From NCBI GenBank assembly GCA_028280485.1, contig JANQLS010000176.1, forward strand, positions 1-52,883: a DNA stretch of 52,883 bases. The letters run 5' to 3'. Under the pieces are notes generated by a model. That model did not search any database. It had not been told where the DNA came from and saw nothing but the letters and a program-made list of their open reading frames with translations. The DNA comes from Planctomycetota bacterium. Its GTDB lineage: Bacteria; Planctomycetota; UBA8108; JACQVS01. The position numbers and the translations under genes are program-made. Below, piece after piece: positions 17,489 through 25,873 of the stretch; within the stretch, counting starts at the first letter, position 1; every line of letters starts with the position of its first letter.

Positions 17489-19486
17489 TTATTTCCTCAT
17501 CTCCTGAATCTGCTTCAACAACTGCTCAAAAGCCTCAGTCTTCTTATGAGTCACCAACCACTTGGCATCTGCTTCCGCCCGATCCAGTCGCACTCCTAAT
17601 TTATGATAAATCTTTGCTAAGGCTTCTCTGTAAGTCGCATTTTCAGGATCCATAGTTTTCCCCAGCTCTAAGTACTTCAATCGAAAGAAGACATCGGTGT
17701 TTTGCCCTAAGGCTCCAACTAATACTTGTGGCCCTAATTTTGAACTGGGATTCAGTTCTACGCCCACCATCAAAGGTATGAGACTAGCCACGTTTTGTCG
17801 AAGCTGGGTGTAGGTTTGTCCCACTTGAATATAGGTCTCTCCGAGAGCTGGTCCCCAAGCTTGGGCATCGATTTTCTTTTTGAGTTCCTTCCGCTTCTGC
17901 TTAACGGAGCTAACTTGGTTGACCATGTTGAGCAGCCGGGGATCCATTTGGATCCCTTCATCACGAGCTTCCTCTAAAACTTTAAAAGCCTCATCGTTAC
18001 CTGGATTTTTTCCAAGAAAGGAAGCGATTTGCTGAACCGCTTGACCGCCTTTATCTATAGCTAACATCGCCCGAGAAGTTTCGATAAAGAGGAAATTCGG
18101 TAATTGCCCACCCGACGATTTGAGTTCTTGAAATAGGGATAATATTTGTGCCTTCTGTTTTGAACGAGCAAACAAACGCAATTTATAAGTTTGAACGACA
18201 GGATTGGAGACTTTGAATTTACTCGCATTCAATATATGTTCAAACGCTTTGGGATAGATTTGCCCCTCGATGGCTCCTTCAACGGCTAAGACCCAAACCT
18301 GTTGAGGATTGGCCTGTCCTTTTTCAGGACCACCAGCGTCGCCTTCAGAGATTAAGGCATCCCAGGCTTGAAGCGCCGCTTGATAAGAAGCCTGATGATT
18401 ATCCAATTCTTTGAGTGCGAGGGCTCGGTGCAGATATAAACCCGACACCGGCTTCAACCTTTTATTTAATCCCTCTTCGACAATCTTTAAGGCCTCGGTT
18501 GGCTTAAACAATTTAATTAGGGTTTGAGCGTAGTAGGAATGCGTTCGTGAATCGGGCTGAGGACGAGCGATATTCGTTTTATAAACATTGATACATTCCA
18601 AATATCGCCGTTCATTAAACAAGTTAAAGGCTCTTTGACTGAGACCAAATTCTAACATGCCAGAAGATATCAATCGTTCTTCGATATGTTTCTGAAAGAC
18701 TTGGCGAGAGATTTGGCTGTAGATCTTTTGAAGGAATTGCCCTTGAGGCCGGCGACCTAAACGGAATTGGACTTGAGCTAACTCCGAATAAAGAGGAGGA
18801 TTCATCGGGCGGTTCACTAGGAGTTCGGCAAACTTATCAGCAGCCTTTTGAAATTCCCCTTGGGTTCTTAAGGCTCTTCCCAACTCCAACTGCTGTGAGT
18901 GGAGTTCATCTGAAGAAATTTTATCTTCTTCAGAAACTTGACTGAGAAGTTTGAAATACGATTCAAAGGATTCGACAGCCTTATCACCTTCCTGCAGACG
19001 ATAATACGTTCGCGCCGAAGAGAGTAATGCAGGGAGGTAGTTGGGATCGATCTTCAAGCAAGCTTCTAACTGAGTCTTCGCGATATCGAATTGTTGAAGC
19101 TGACGTTGGATTTCACCTTCGAGCCAAAGAGAACGCTTGTCGGATTCCACCAAACTCTTCAGTTCAGCTAAGGTATCTTGAGCCTCCACAGTCATGTTGG
19201 AGCGAATCTGAAGCTTCGCTTTTAAAAAGAGAACTTCGTACTTTTCCGTTCCTTGAAATCGTTTTGCTTCTTCGGTCAGATAGATCCGGGCCCGACTGAT
19301 CTGTTCTTCCCGGACCCAACTTTTAGCTTTCTTCAAAATCCCCTCCAACGGAAGTGCAACCCCTGAGGGAGCTCCTCCTTTGGGTGGTGTTCCTTTGGGG
19401 CTGTCCTTTTTCGTATCACACCCGCCCAGCAAAGCTATGAAGATCAGGGAGCTGAAGACCCAAAAATGGATGCTTTTGCGTCCCAA
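17489..19486 (-). CDS. TPR lipoprotein
   Basis: The protein is rich in tetratricopeptide repeats, for example AKTQLEACLKIDPNYLPALLSSARTY and the paired helices around FQKAADKFAELLVNRP, over most of its length. The N-terminus carries a lipoprotein signal ending IALLGGC, with Cys as the likely lipidation site. The open frame runs to a TTG at 19579, but that would put 30 extra residues before the signal. The TTG at 19486 gives MGRKSIHFWVFSS, a standard short n-region. A GTG at 19534 is a third option. None has a strong ribosome site, so the start is uncertain. A scaffold role in the envelope is likely; no specific pathway can be named. Confidence 0.75.
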   Translation of the reverse strand: MGRKSIHFWVFSSLIFIALLGGCDTKKDSPKGTPPKGGAPSGVALPLEGILKKAKSWVREEQISRARIYLTEEAKRFQGTEKYEVLFLKAKLQIRSNMTVEAQDTLAELKSLVESDKRSLWLEGEIQRQLQQFDIAKTQLEACLKIDPNYLPALLSSARTYYRLQEGDKAVESFESYFKLLSQVSEEDKISSDELHSQQLELGRALRTQGEFQKAADKFAELLVNRPMNPPLYSELAQVQFRLGRRPQGQFLQKIYSQISRQVFQKHIEERLISSGMLEFGLSQRAFNLFNERRYLECINVYKTNIARPQPDSRTHSYYAQTLIKLFKPTEALKIVEEGLNKRLKPVSGLYLHRALALKELDNHQASYQAALQAWDALISEGDAGGPEKGQANPQQVWVLAVEGAIEGQIYPKAFEHILNASKFKVSNPVVQTYKLRLFARSKQKAQILSLFQELKSSGGQLPNFLFIETSRAMLAIDKGGQAVQQIASFLGKNPGNDEAFKVLEEARDEGIQMDPRLLNMVNQVSSVKQKRKELKKKIDAQAWGPALGETYIQVGQTYTQLRQNVASLIPLMVGVELNPSSKLGPQVLVGALGQNTDVFFRLKYLELGKTMDPENATYREALAKIYHKLGVRLDRAEADAKWLVTHKKTEAFEQLLKQIQEMRK

Positions 19487-19652
19487 AGTGGGAACATCCA
19501 GCCCTGAAAATTGACAGTAAATCGTTGTAAACACTAAACCTCGATCCTCTGAAGGGAGTGTGGAAAGGAACTTTGCCAAGGTCTATAAAAGCCCTTAAAA
19601 TAGGAATTTGGCGGTGGAATTCAGTGCTTGGCAGATCACCCTTAGACCTATC

Positions 19653-19679
19653 TATATTCTTATTCTCTTAAAGAATATA
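19653..19679. promoter_or_regulatory. perfect inverted repeat in a divergent promoter region
   Basis: Nine-base arms TATATTCTT and AAGAATATA flank a nine-base spacer, between the divergent TPR lipoprotein and dockerin-protein genes. It could be an operator for a dimeric regulator or a hairpin. This is sequence symmetry only; no regulator is known. Confidence 0.4.
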
Positions 19680-19822
19680 ACAGGCCCCTGACCTCGAAGC
19701 CATCCACCCACTTGTGTCTGAAACAATATTCAAAGATACTGCTGCTCAGTCCTACCTCAGTACTGGCTTAGTAAAGTACAGAATATCGTCTCGACTCCCG
19801 GTCTCATCAATTCTAATCAAAT

Positions 19823-19857
19823 TGACCTTTTATGTGTTTATTTTTAATAAAAGGTCA
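19823..19857 (+). promoter_or_regulatory. leader hairpin upstream of the dockerin-protein gene
   Basis: Perfect 11-base arms TGACCTTTTAT and ATAAAAGGTCA flank a 13-base loop, 22 bases before the chosen ATG. An upstream in-frame ATG at 19832 is buried in the left arm, which argues against its use as the start. There is no T-run after the stem, so it is not an ordinary terminator. Confidence 0.4.
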
Positions 19858-19879
19858 TGAGCTTCAACCGATCTTTATC

Positions 19880-20809
19880 ATGCTCAAAAAGATTAAAAAT
19901 AGCTTTTTCCTAGTTTGCCTCTTGGCTTTCTCTCCCCTCACTCTCTGGAGCCAAGATGAGGAAGTACCTCATTTCAAATACTTCTTTGAAATCGATCCCC
20001 CCATCGTGAGTCCCGGTGGAGTCCTCACGGGTACTCCCGGCGAAAAAGTAAAGCTCACCATTTATGCGACCATCGAAACCAGCCAAAACACGACAGACAT
20101 CGGAGTCACCGGCTGGACTCTCAGTATTCACGGGGAAGGATTAAACTTTATTCCCGGTTCAGAGAACTCAAAAGATGTGGTCGGCATTCCGCTCTTCTGG
20201 TTTTCTCCTACTGTCGTCAATCCAAATAAAGAAGGCCACCCCGAAACTGTTTTTGCGGGCGCCCCCCAGGGTGAGGGAGTGATCGACGGCGTGGCCCTCA
20301 GTCTCTCACGAGAACTAGAATTGGAAGGCACTCAACGCATGTTGAAAGTTGAGGCAGAGGTCGAGATTCCCAGCATCGAAGACGGCAGACAAACGGTTCG
20401 CTTAGCTTTTATCGATGGTAAAACGGGGCTCTCTCAACCCATCGATAACGAAGTTACTTTCACCGGCTTAACGTTTACCCCCAATGTCATGGAAGAACTG
20501 ACTTTCGATGTCGCCCCTGCGACCTTCATTCGTGGAGATGCCGATGCCAACGGTAGTATCGAAATTACCGATGTTATCTTTACACTCAGTCACCTCTTCT
20601 TAGGCGCTACCGCTCCTGTGTGCCCCAATTCAGCGGATGTCGATGATAATGGCGTCGTGGAATTAACGGATGCGATTGTAAGTCTCGGCTACCAATACTT
20701 AGGCCAAGCACCTCCTCCAGCTCCCGGCCCCTTTAACTGTGGGCCTGATACCACTCCCGCCGAACCAGCACTAGAGAGCTGTCGCTATCCGCTGGAGAGC
20801 TGTGAGTAG
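19880..20809 (+). CDS. secreted protein with C-terminal dockerin-like domain
   Basis: The ATG at 19880 begins an excellent signal peptide (LKKIKNSFFLVCLLAF, cleavage near LWSQ). The frame also opens at an ATG at 19832, inside a hairpin. The body of about 200 residues is beta-rich and resembles cohesin- or Ig-like secreted domains (GGVLTGTPGEKVKLTIYA). The C-terminus has two calcium-binding EF-hand-like repeats, GDADANGSIEITDVIFTL and ADVDDNGVVELTDAIVSL, each ending in a FLG or YLG turn. They are followed by a Pro-rich linker and four spaced cysteines. Dockerins bind cohesins, but in planctomycete-like genomes such tails are common with no obvious cellulosome. The TAG stop is the foot of a REP-like hairpin. 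Confidence 0.8.
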   Translation: MLKKIKNSFFLVCLLAFSPLTLWSQDEEVPHFKYFFEIDPPIVSPGGVLTGTPGEKVKLTIYATIETSQNTTDIGVTGWTLSIHGEGLNFIPGSENSKDVVGIPLFWFSPTVVNPNKEGHPETVFAGAPQGEGVIDGVALSLSRELELEGTQRMLKVEAEVEIPSIEDGRQTVRLAFIDGKTGLSQPIDNEVTFTGLTFTPNVMEELTFDVAPATFIRGDADANGSIEITDVIFTLSHLFLGATAPVCPNSADVDDNGVVELTDAIVSLGYQYLGQAPPPAPGPFNCGPDTTPAEPALESCRYPLESCE

Positions 20810-21205
20810 TCCGCACATTCCATGTGCGGCCTTCCCGATCGACGATAACCCATTCCAAAGTTTTATATTTGACCTAATCGAGTCACAATAGTAGTCGTCT
20901 CGCTCCGCGAGGCGGCTCCTGACTAGCGTGATGGTTTATAGAAGTAAAAATCGCCTAGGACTGTGTATCTCGTTTAAGACAATTCGGATTTTAAAATTAT
21001 TAATCCTACCATCCCGCGCTCACGGGGTGAGCCGACTACATTGATACTCGATTCGGTTTGATTCTGAATAAAAATGAATTATCGATTCTCGGGAGACGCC
21101 CCCCGGAGGGGGGCGACTACTAGAGTTACTCGATTAGGTTAACTCTGAATTTTTTTAAACAATTATCGTTGCCAAGGATGGCCGCACGCAGAGCGTGCGG
21201 ACTAC
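20806..21205. repeat. composite REP-like repeat in a convergent junction
   Basis: Five family B hairpins lie here. On plus: 20806-20829 (CCGCACAT-TCC-ATGTGCGG) and 20889-20928 (CGTCTCGC-TCC-GCGAGGCG). On minus: 21015-21039 (GCTCAC-GGG-GTGAGC), 21097-21120 (CGCCCCCC-GGA-GGGGGGCG) and 21183-21205 (CCGCACGC-AGA-GCGTGCGG). CTAATCGAGT or a one-base variant lies six or seven bases outside three of the feet (20874-20883, about 21046-21055, about 21127-21136). The outermost hairpins supply the stop codons of both converging genes. The part from 20889 on is a paralogue of 995-1232; the 40 bases at 20889-20928 differ from 995-1034 at one position. Confidence 0.85.
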
Positions 21206-22818
21206 CTTCGCTTCAATTTCCCCAACAACCAATCGACTTCCGGAGCGCCCAATAGCCTGGATATCGCGAAGTAGATCAACGCTCCTAAGGTAATCGTTCC
21301 CATCAAAGCTCCGCCCTGAAGCCAAAATCCTCCTTCGGTGGGGATGAAGCCCCAGGCGTAATAACAAACTCCCCCCATTATGGCTGAGGCAACGATCCCT
21401 CGGACTAAGGCCGACAGGACGCCTTTGAGATCAACCAAATCTCGTTTCAATTTAAAAACTAAGATCAAACCGATCGATTGAGTTAAAGCTGAAGCTGAAG
21501 AAGCTAATGCAATCCCCGCATGCTCAAGTTGAGTTTGTGAAAGGACCCAACACAATATCGCGTTGACTCCCAAGGCTACGGTCGCAAATCCCACGGGAAT
21601 CCAAATATCTTTAAACGCGTAAAACGCCGAGACCATCACTCGATTGAGCCCCACGAAAATGAGACCGGGTAAATGGCATTGAAAGGCTCGCCAAGTCAAT
21701 TCACTACTTCGAGCATCGAAGGCACCCCACTGAAGAAGTAGCTCAATAATCGCCGGCCCTAACACGAACAATCCCACCGTACTCGGCAAAGTGATAAACA
21801 GGGCGAGTCTCAACAATTGGGTCGTGGTGGTTTTGACTGCAGGAAGATTTTCATCCGCAACGTGACGTGACAAGGTGGTGAGCCCCACAATAGAAAGAGC
21901 AAAAACAAAAACCCCTAAGACGAATTCCATCAACCGTGATGAATAATCTAAACTGGCGACGGCACCTTGAATCGGGATACTCATCGCGATCATCATCGAA
22001 ACTAAAACATTGACTTGATAAACCCCCGCCCCGAAAGTGCCCGGTATAAATAATTTTAAAACCTCTTTCACCCCCTTATCCCCGAAGGGCCAACGGGGAA
22101 TAAAACGAATCCCTCTTTTCCAAAGGGAGGGTAATAAAATTAAAAACTGAGCGGCACCCCCTCCGAGCACTCCAACAACAAAAAACCAAGCGGCCTCTTC
22201 ATCAGGGTAGAGTGCGTCCAGCCCCAAGCCCGCAAGGATAAATACAAAGTTGTAGATCACTGAGGTCGCGGCAGGGAGACCAAATTTCCCGTAGGTATTG
22301 AGAACTCCCTGGCCGATGGCTGAGAGCCCGATGAAGATCAAATAAGGAAAGAGCCATTGGGTAAGGCTTGAGGTGAGTTCTAACTTCTCCTCACTCCACG
22401 CGGCATCGCGCCCCATCTGTTCGAGGACACCTCCCCATAAAATTAACAAACTTAAAGCTAAGAAAATTCCACACGAGGTGATGAGAATGAGAGCCACCGA
22501 CCAAAGCGTATAAAGCTTTTCGATGAGTAATTTAAGGCTCTCGGGACTGCGATTGCGATGGTAGTCCACGAGTACGGGAACGAAACTGCTAGTGATCGCC
22601 CCTTCACCCACTAAGCGTCTAAATAAATTTGGAATCTGAAGTGCGATGCGAAAGGCATCCGCTGAATCCCCGGTGCCTAAGAGGCGAGCTTGCGTGTTGA
22701 CTCTCAACAAACCCGTCAAGCGACTCAATAAGGTAATAATCCCAACAATCCAAGCGGAACGAACGAAACTACGGCCAATCCCTTCTTCTTCTGAATCCTT
22801 GACCTTATCTTCGCTCAA
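21202..22818 (-). CDS. murJ: lipid II flippase MurJ
   Basis: The product is 538 residues, with about 14 membrane helices and the MurJ/MviN N-terminal signature (SRLTGLLR, then ADAFRIALQIPNLFRRLVGEGAITSSFVP). It moves the peptidoglycan precursor lipid II across the cytoplasmic membrane. The start is TTG: it overlaps the trpF stop as TTGA and has GGAGG four bases upstream, so translation is coupled to the trp genes. An MviN relative in a trp operon is unusual. The TAG stop forms the GTAGTCC foot of the next hairpin. Its presence implies that the organism makes, or recently made, peptidoglycan. Confidence 0.92.
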   Translation of the reverse strand: MSEDKVKDSEEEGIGRSFVRSAWIVGIITLLSRLTGLLRVNTQARLLGTGDSADAFRIALQIPNLFRRLVGEGAITSSFVPVLVDYHRNRSPESLKLLIEKLYTLWSVALILITSCGIFLALSLLILWGGVLEQMGRDAAWSEEKLELTSSLTQWLFPYLIFIGLSAIGQGVLNTYGKFGLPAATSVIYNFVFILAGLGLDALYPDEEAAWFFVVGVLGGGAAQFLILLPSLWKRGIRFIPRWPFGDKGVKEVLKLFIPGTFGAGVYQVNVLVSMMIAMSIPIQGAVASLDYSSRLMEFVLGVFVFALSIVGLTTLSRHVADENLPAVKTTTTQLLRLALFITLPSTVGLFVLGPAIIELLLQWGAFDARSSELTWRAFQCHLPGLIFVGLNRVMVSAFYAFKDIWIPVGFATVALGVNAILCWVLSQTQLEHAGIALASSASALTQSIGLILVFKLKRDLVDLKGVLSALVRGIVASAIMGGVCYYAWGFIPTEGGFWLQGGALMGTITLGALIYFAISRLLGAPEVDWLLGKLKRR

Positions 22819-23468
22819 TGTGCCTCCGAGCTTCGACCTGAGGAATGAATTTGATTAAAAAGTTCACGCACTAAAGTGGGGTCTTTTATTCCTGGCTCAC
22901 TTTCAAGTTGGCTTGAAACATCGAGAGCCCAAGGCTGCGCCGTTTCAATCGCTTCGACTGCGTTGGAGACCCCAATTCCTCCTGCTAAGATAATTTGGCG
23001 TTGAGTGCTCAAATTTTTTGCCACCTCCCAATCGAAAGTTTCCCCTGTACCACCGGGCAAGCCCTTTCGGTAAGTATCTAAAAGGATGGGAATATCAGGA
23101 TAAGCATCGAGAGCCTCTGCCTCGAAATGTTCCCCTACCCTGAAGGCTTTAACTTTGAGAGCGACATTCACGGCTTCAAGATCAGCGGGAGTTTCTCGAC
23201 CATGGAATTGAACTCCATGAAGGCCCACTTGATCGACGATGGCTTGAATTTCTTCAGGGCCTCGATCGACGAAGACTCCGATGGTTTTTGCTTCTTCAGG
23301 AAGTTGTGCGCGAATCTTTTGCGCTTCGCTCGGATCGATAAACCGCGGAGATGGTTCATGAAAAATAAAACCGAGCGCCCATGCGCCCAATCCGAGCGCA
23401 AGTTGGGCATCTTCCAAACGAGTCATACCACAGATCTTCACTCTGAGGGATTCGGAGTTCCCACTCAC
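22815..23468 (-). CDS. trpF: phosphoribosylanthranilate isomerase
   Basis: This catalyses the third step of tryptophan synthesis, an Amadori rearrangement of PRA to CdRP. The TIM-barrel opening VKICGMTRLEDA carries the catalytic Cys13. GVFVDR, GVQFHGRE, LLDTY, ILAGGIGVSNA and the catalytic-acid segment ALDVSSQLE all match the family. It is 217 residues, the normal size. The start is GTG, overlapping the trpC stop as GTGA. Confidence 0.93.
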   Translation of the reverse strand: MSGNSESLRVKICGMTRLEDAQLALGLGAWALGFIFHEPSPRFIDPSEAQKIRAQLPEEAKTIGVFVDRGPEEIQAIVDQVGLHGVQFHGRETPADLEAVNVALKVKAFRVGEHFEAEALDAYPDIPILLDTYRKGLPGGTGETFDWEVAKNLSTQRQIILAGGIGVSNAVEAIETAQPWALDVSSQLESEPGIKDPTLVRELFNQIHSSGRSSEAH

Positions 23469-24259
23469 GCGAGATCCTTTCCGACCAACTGTCTCAGGGC
23501 TCTACCGGGATCCTCAGCGCGCATCAAACTTTCACCGATCAAGAAAGCATCCACTCCCCACTCCGTTAGCTTCTCAAGTTCCTCCCGAGTTGAAAATCCG
23601 CTTTCACTGATGAACACGGCATCGTCAGGCCTTTGATCTAAAAGGGTGCGCGTCGTTTCCAAACTGACCTCAAAAGTTTTGAGGTTTCGATTGTTAACAC
23701 CGATCAATTTAGGGGATATCGCTTTTGCTCGGGTCATCTCTTCTTGATCGTGAACTTCGACTAAGACCTCCACTCCCACTTCGTAACTTAAGGTGTGAAG
23801 CTCTTCAAGCGTTGCATCGTCTAAAGCCGCTACGATGAGAAGTAAAGCCGAAGCACCGTTGAGCTTCGCTTCGTAGACCTGATACGGATCCAGGATGAAA
23901 TCTTTTCTCAATAGTGGTGTAGTGACCTGTTCACTGATTTGCTGAAGGTATTCGAGGCTCCCCTGAAAAAAAGGCTCATCGGTAAGGACCGAAATGCCGC
24001 TCGCACCATTGTCACTGTAAGCTTGAGCGATTTTAAGTGGATCAAAGTCTTCGCGAATCAAACCTTTAGATGGGGATGCTTTTTTGACTTCAGAGATGAC
24101 TTTAAAGGCGACCTCCGAATCATCTGTCAACGACTCCACCATCGATCGACGAGCTTGAACACTTTGACTTTGTTCTCTTAAGACTTCGATCGGAGTGTTC
24201 TTCTTTCGTACTTCGAGGTCTTTCTGAGTCTGAGTGAGAATTTTATCTAAGATGGTCAT
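23465..24259 (-). CDS. trpC: indole-3-glycerol phosphate synthase
   Basis: This catalyses ring closure of CdRP to indole-3-glycerol phosphate. It has the conserved VISEVKKASPSKG near residues 52-64, LLRKDFILDPYQVYEA, LIGVNNRNLKTFEV and VFISESGFSTREELEKL. The ATG at 24259 gives the family-standard opening MTILDKIL and overlaps the end of trpD by 17 bases. A TTG at 24280 would add seven residues and is less likely. It lies between trpD and trpF in the operon. Confidence 0.93.
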   Translation of the reverse strand: MTILDKILTQTQKDLEVRKKNTPIEVLREQSQSVQARRSMVESLTDDSEVAFKVISEVKKASPSKGLIREDFDPLKIAQAYSDNGASGISVLTDEPFFQGSLEYLQQISEQVTTPLLRKDFILDPYQVYEAKLNGASALLLIVAALDDATLEELHTLSYEVGVEVLVEVHDQEEMTRAKAISPKLIGVNNRNLKTFEVSLETTRTLLDQRPDDAVFISESGFSTREELEKLTEWGVDAFLIGESLMRAEDPGRALRQLVGKDLA

Positions 24260-25298
24260 TTGTAGTTTGTAATTTCTCAAGAAGACTTTTCGCAGAGCCG
24301 TTAGCGATGACTTCTTTAGCCAGCGCTACTCCATCTTTTAGGTTAGAAGCTTTCCCTCCAATCAAGAGGGCTGCCGCTGAATTTAATAGAACGGCATCGG
24401 TTTGAGGACCTTCTTCCCCGCCCAAAATAGCGAGAGCACGTTGTGCGTTGTGCTTCTGATCCCCTCCAACGAGAGCCTTCAGGGGGGCGCGATTTAAACC
24501 AGCGTCCTCCGGAGTTACTTCAAAGTTCTCAATCTTGCCATCCTTGAGTTCCGTGACAAAAGTTGTTCCGGCTAAGGAAAGTTCATCGAGACCTCTTCCC
24601 TCTTCGTCGATCGAGTGTACCACCCAAACATGTTCACTTCCCAAATGATTTAAGACCTCTGCCATCAAGGACCGTACGTCGTTTGAGAACACTCCGATGA
24701 GCTGTCTTTTAACATCCGCGGGATTCGAAAGAGGGCCGAGGATATTAAAGACAGTCCTCACTCCTAATTCTTGACGAACGGGACCCACATGCTTCATCGC
24801 TGGATGGTGAGTACGAGCAAACAAAAAGGCAAAGCCAAAGTCATCGATCGCCGGCTGGCTCTTTTCAGGAGCGAGATCGATGGGGATCCCCAACTCTTCG
24901 AGAACATCTGCAGAACCACACTGACTCGACGCCGAACGGTTTCCGTGTTTCGCAACTCCCAATCCACAAGCGGCTACGATAATAGAGGCAATCGTCGAAA
25001 TATTGATCGTATGAGAACCATCTCCACCCGTACCACAAAGGTCGATTAAATCTTGACGTTGAGGGCGAACAGAAACGGAAGCTTCTCGCATCGCTTCAAC
25101 GAAGCCCGCGATCTCTTCACTCGACTCACCTTTTAATCTTAACGCCACCAACAAGGCTGAAAGTTGAACCGGACTGGCTTCTCCTCTGAGGATGATACCC
25201 AGTGCGTTCTTAGCTTCTTCTTGGCTTAAGGATTGCCCGTCGATCACTCGGGCGATGACCTCTTTTAAGGGAGCACTCGCTCCGGAACCCTCACTCAT
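24243..25298 (-). CDS. trpD: anthranilate phosphoribosyltransferase
   Basis: This transfers phosphoribose from PRPP to anthranilate. The phosphate-binding GTGGDGSHTINIST, KHGNRSASSQCGSADVLE, and the FNILGPLSNPA loop are all present. The 351-residue length is normal. The ATG start overlaps the trpG stop as ATGA. Confidence 0.94.
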   Translation of the reverse strand: MSEGSGASAPLKEVIARVIDGQSLSQEEAKNALGIILRGEASPVQLSALLVALRLKGESSEEIAGFVEAMREASVSVRPQRQDLIDLCGTGGDGSHTINISTIASIIVAACGLGVAKHGNRSASSQCGSADVLEELGIPIDLAPEKSQPAIDDFGFAFLFARTHHPAMKHVGPVRQELGVRTVFNILGPLSNPADVKRQLIGVFSNDVRSLMAEVLNHLGSEHVWVVHSIDEEGRGLDELSLAGTTFVTELKDGKIENFEVTPEDAGLNRAPLKALVGGDQKHNAQRALAILGGEEGPQTDAVLLNSAAALLIGGKASNLKDGVALAKEVIANGSAKSLLEKLQTTNDHLR

Positions 25299-25873
25299 TC
25301 CACTTCTCCCGCAAGTTTTAGGAAGTTCAAAAGGAGTTTTTTTCCATCTTCGGTCAAGATCGATTCCGGATGGAACTGAACACCGTAGACGTCGTGACTT
25401 TCATGGCGTAAACCCATGATCAAGCCTTGTTCGTTTTCTGCTTCGATCTTTAAACACTCGGGCAAACTTTCGCGCTCAACGACCAAAGAGTGATAGCGAC
25501 CTGCTTCAAATGGATTTGTCAGCTCTTGGAACAGAGGACCAGCGACATGGCTGACGGCATCACTTTTTCCGTGGATGGGTTTGGGAGCTCGACAGATCGT
25601 AGCCCCGTAAGCCATCGCGATCGATTGATGCCCGAGGCACACCCCTAATACTGGTAATTGTGATCCGAGTTGTTGGACTAACTCGACTGAAATCCCTGCA
25701 TCTTCAGGCCGTCCTGGTCCCGGCGAAATGATGATTCCATTCGGTTTGAGATTCGAGATCTCTTCGATAGTCAAGGCATCATTTCGATAAACTTTGGGAT
25801 CAGCGCCCAACTCTCCGATGAACTGAACGAGATTGAAGGTAAAGGAATCGTAATTATCGATCAGAAGGATCAT
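25295..25873 (-). CDS. trpG: anthranilate synthase glutamine amidotransferase subunit
   Basis: This class I glutamine amidotransferase supplies ammonia to TrpE. The catalytic triad is Cys79 in GVCLGHQ, His168 and Glu170 in HPES. It begins MILLIDNYDSFTFNL and has the SPGPGRPEDAG oxyanion loop. At 192 residues it is a stand-alone subunit, not fused to TrpE or TrpD. It may also serve PabB, as single amphibolic subunits do; no pabB is in the window. It overlaps trpE as ATGA. Confidence 0.94.
   Translation of the reverse strand: MILLIDNYDSFTFNLVQFIGELGADPKVYRNDALTIEEISNLKPNGIIISPGPGRPEDAGISVELVQQLGSQLPVLGVCLGHQSIAMAYGATICRAPKPIHGKSDAVSHVAGPLFQELTNPFEAGRYHSLVVERESLPECLKIEAENEQGLIMGLRHESHDVYGVQFHPESILTEDGKKLLLNFLKLAGEVE

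Noticed and set aside
20806..20829. REP-like hairpins as ordinary intrinsic terminators
   Set aside because: The stems are strong, but none of the family B copies is followed by a T-run, so a standard Rho-independent terminator is not supported.
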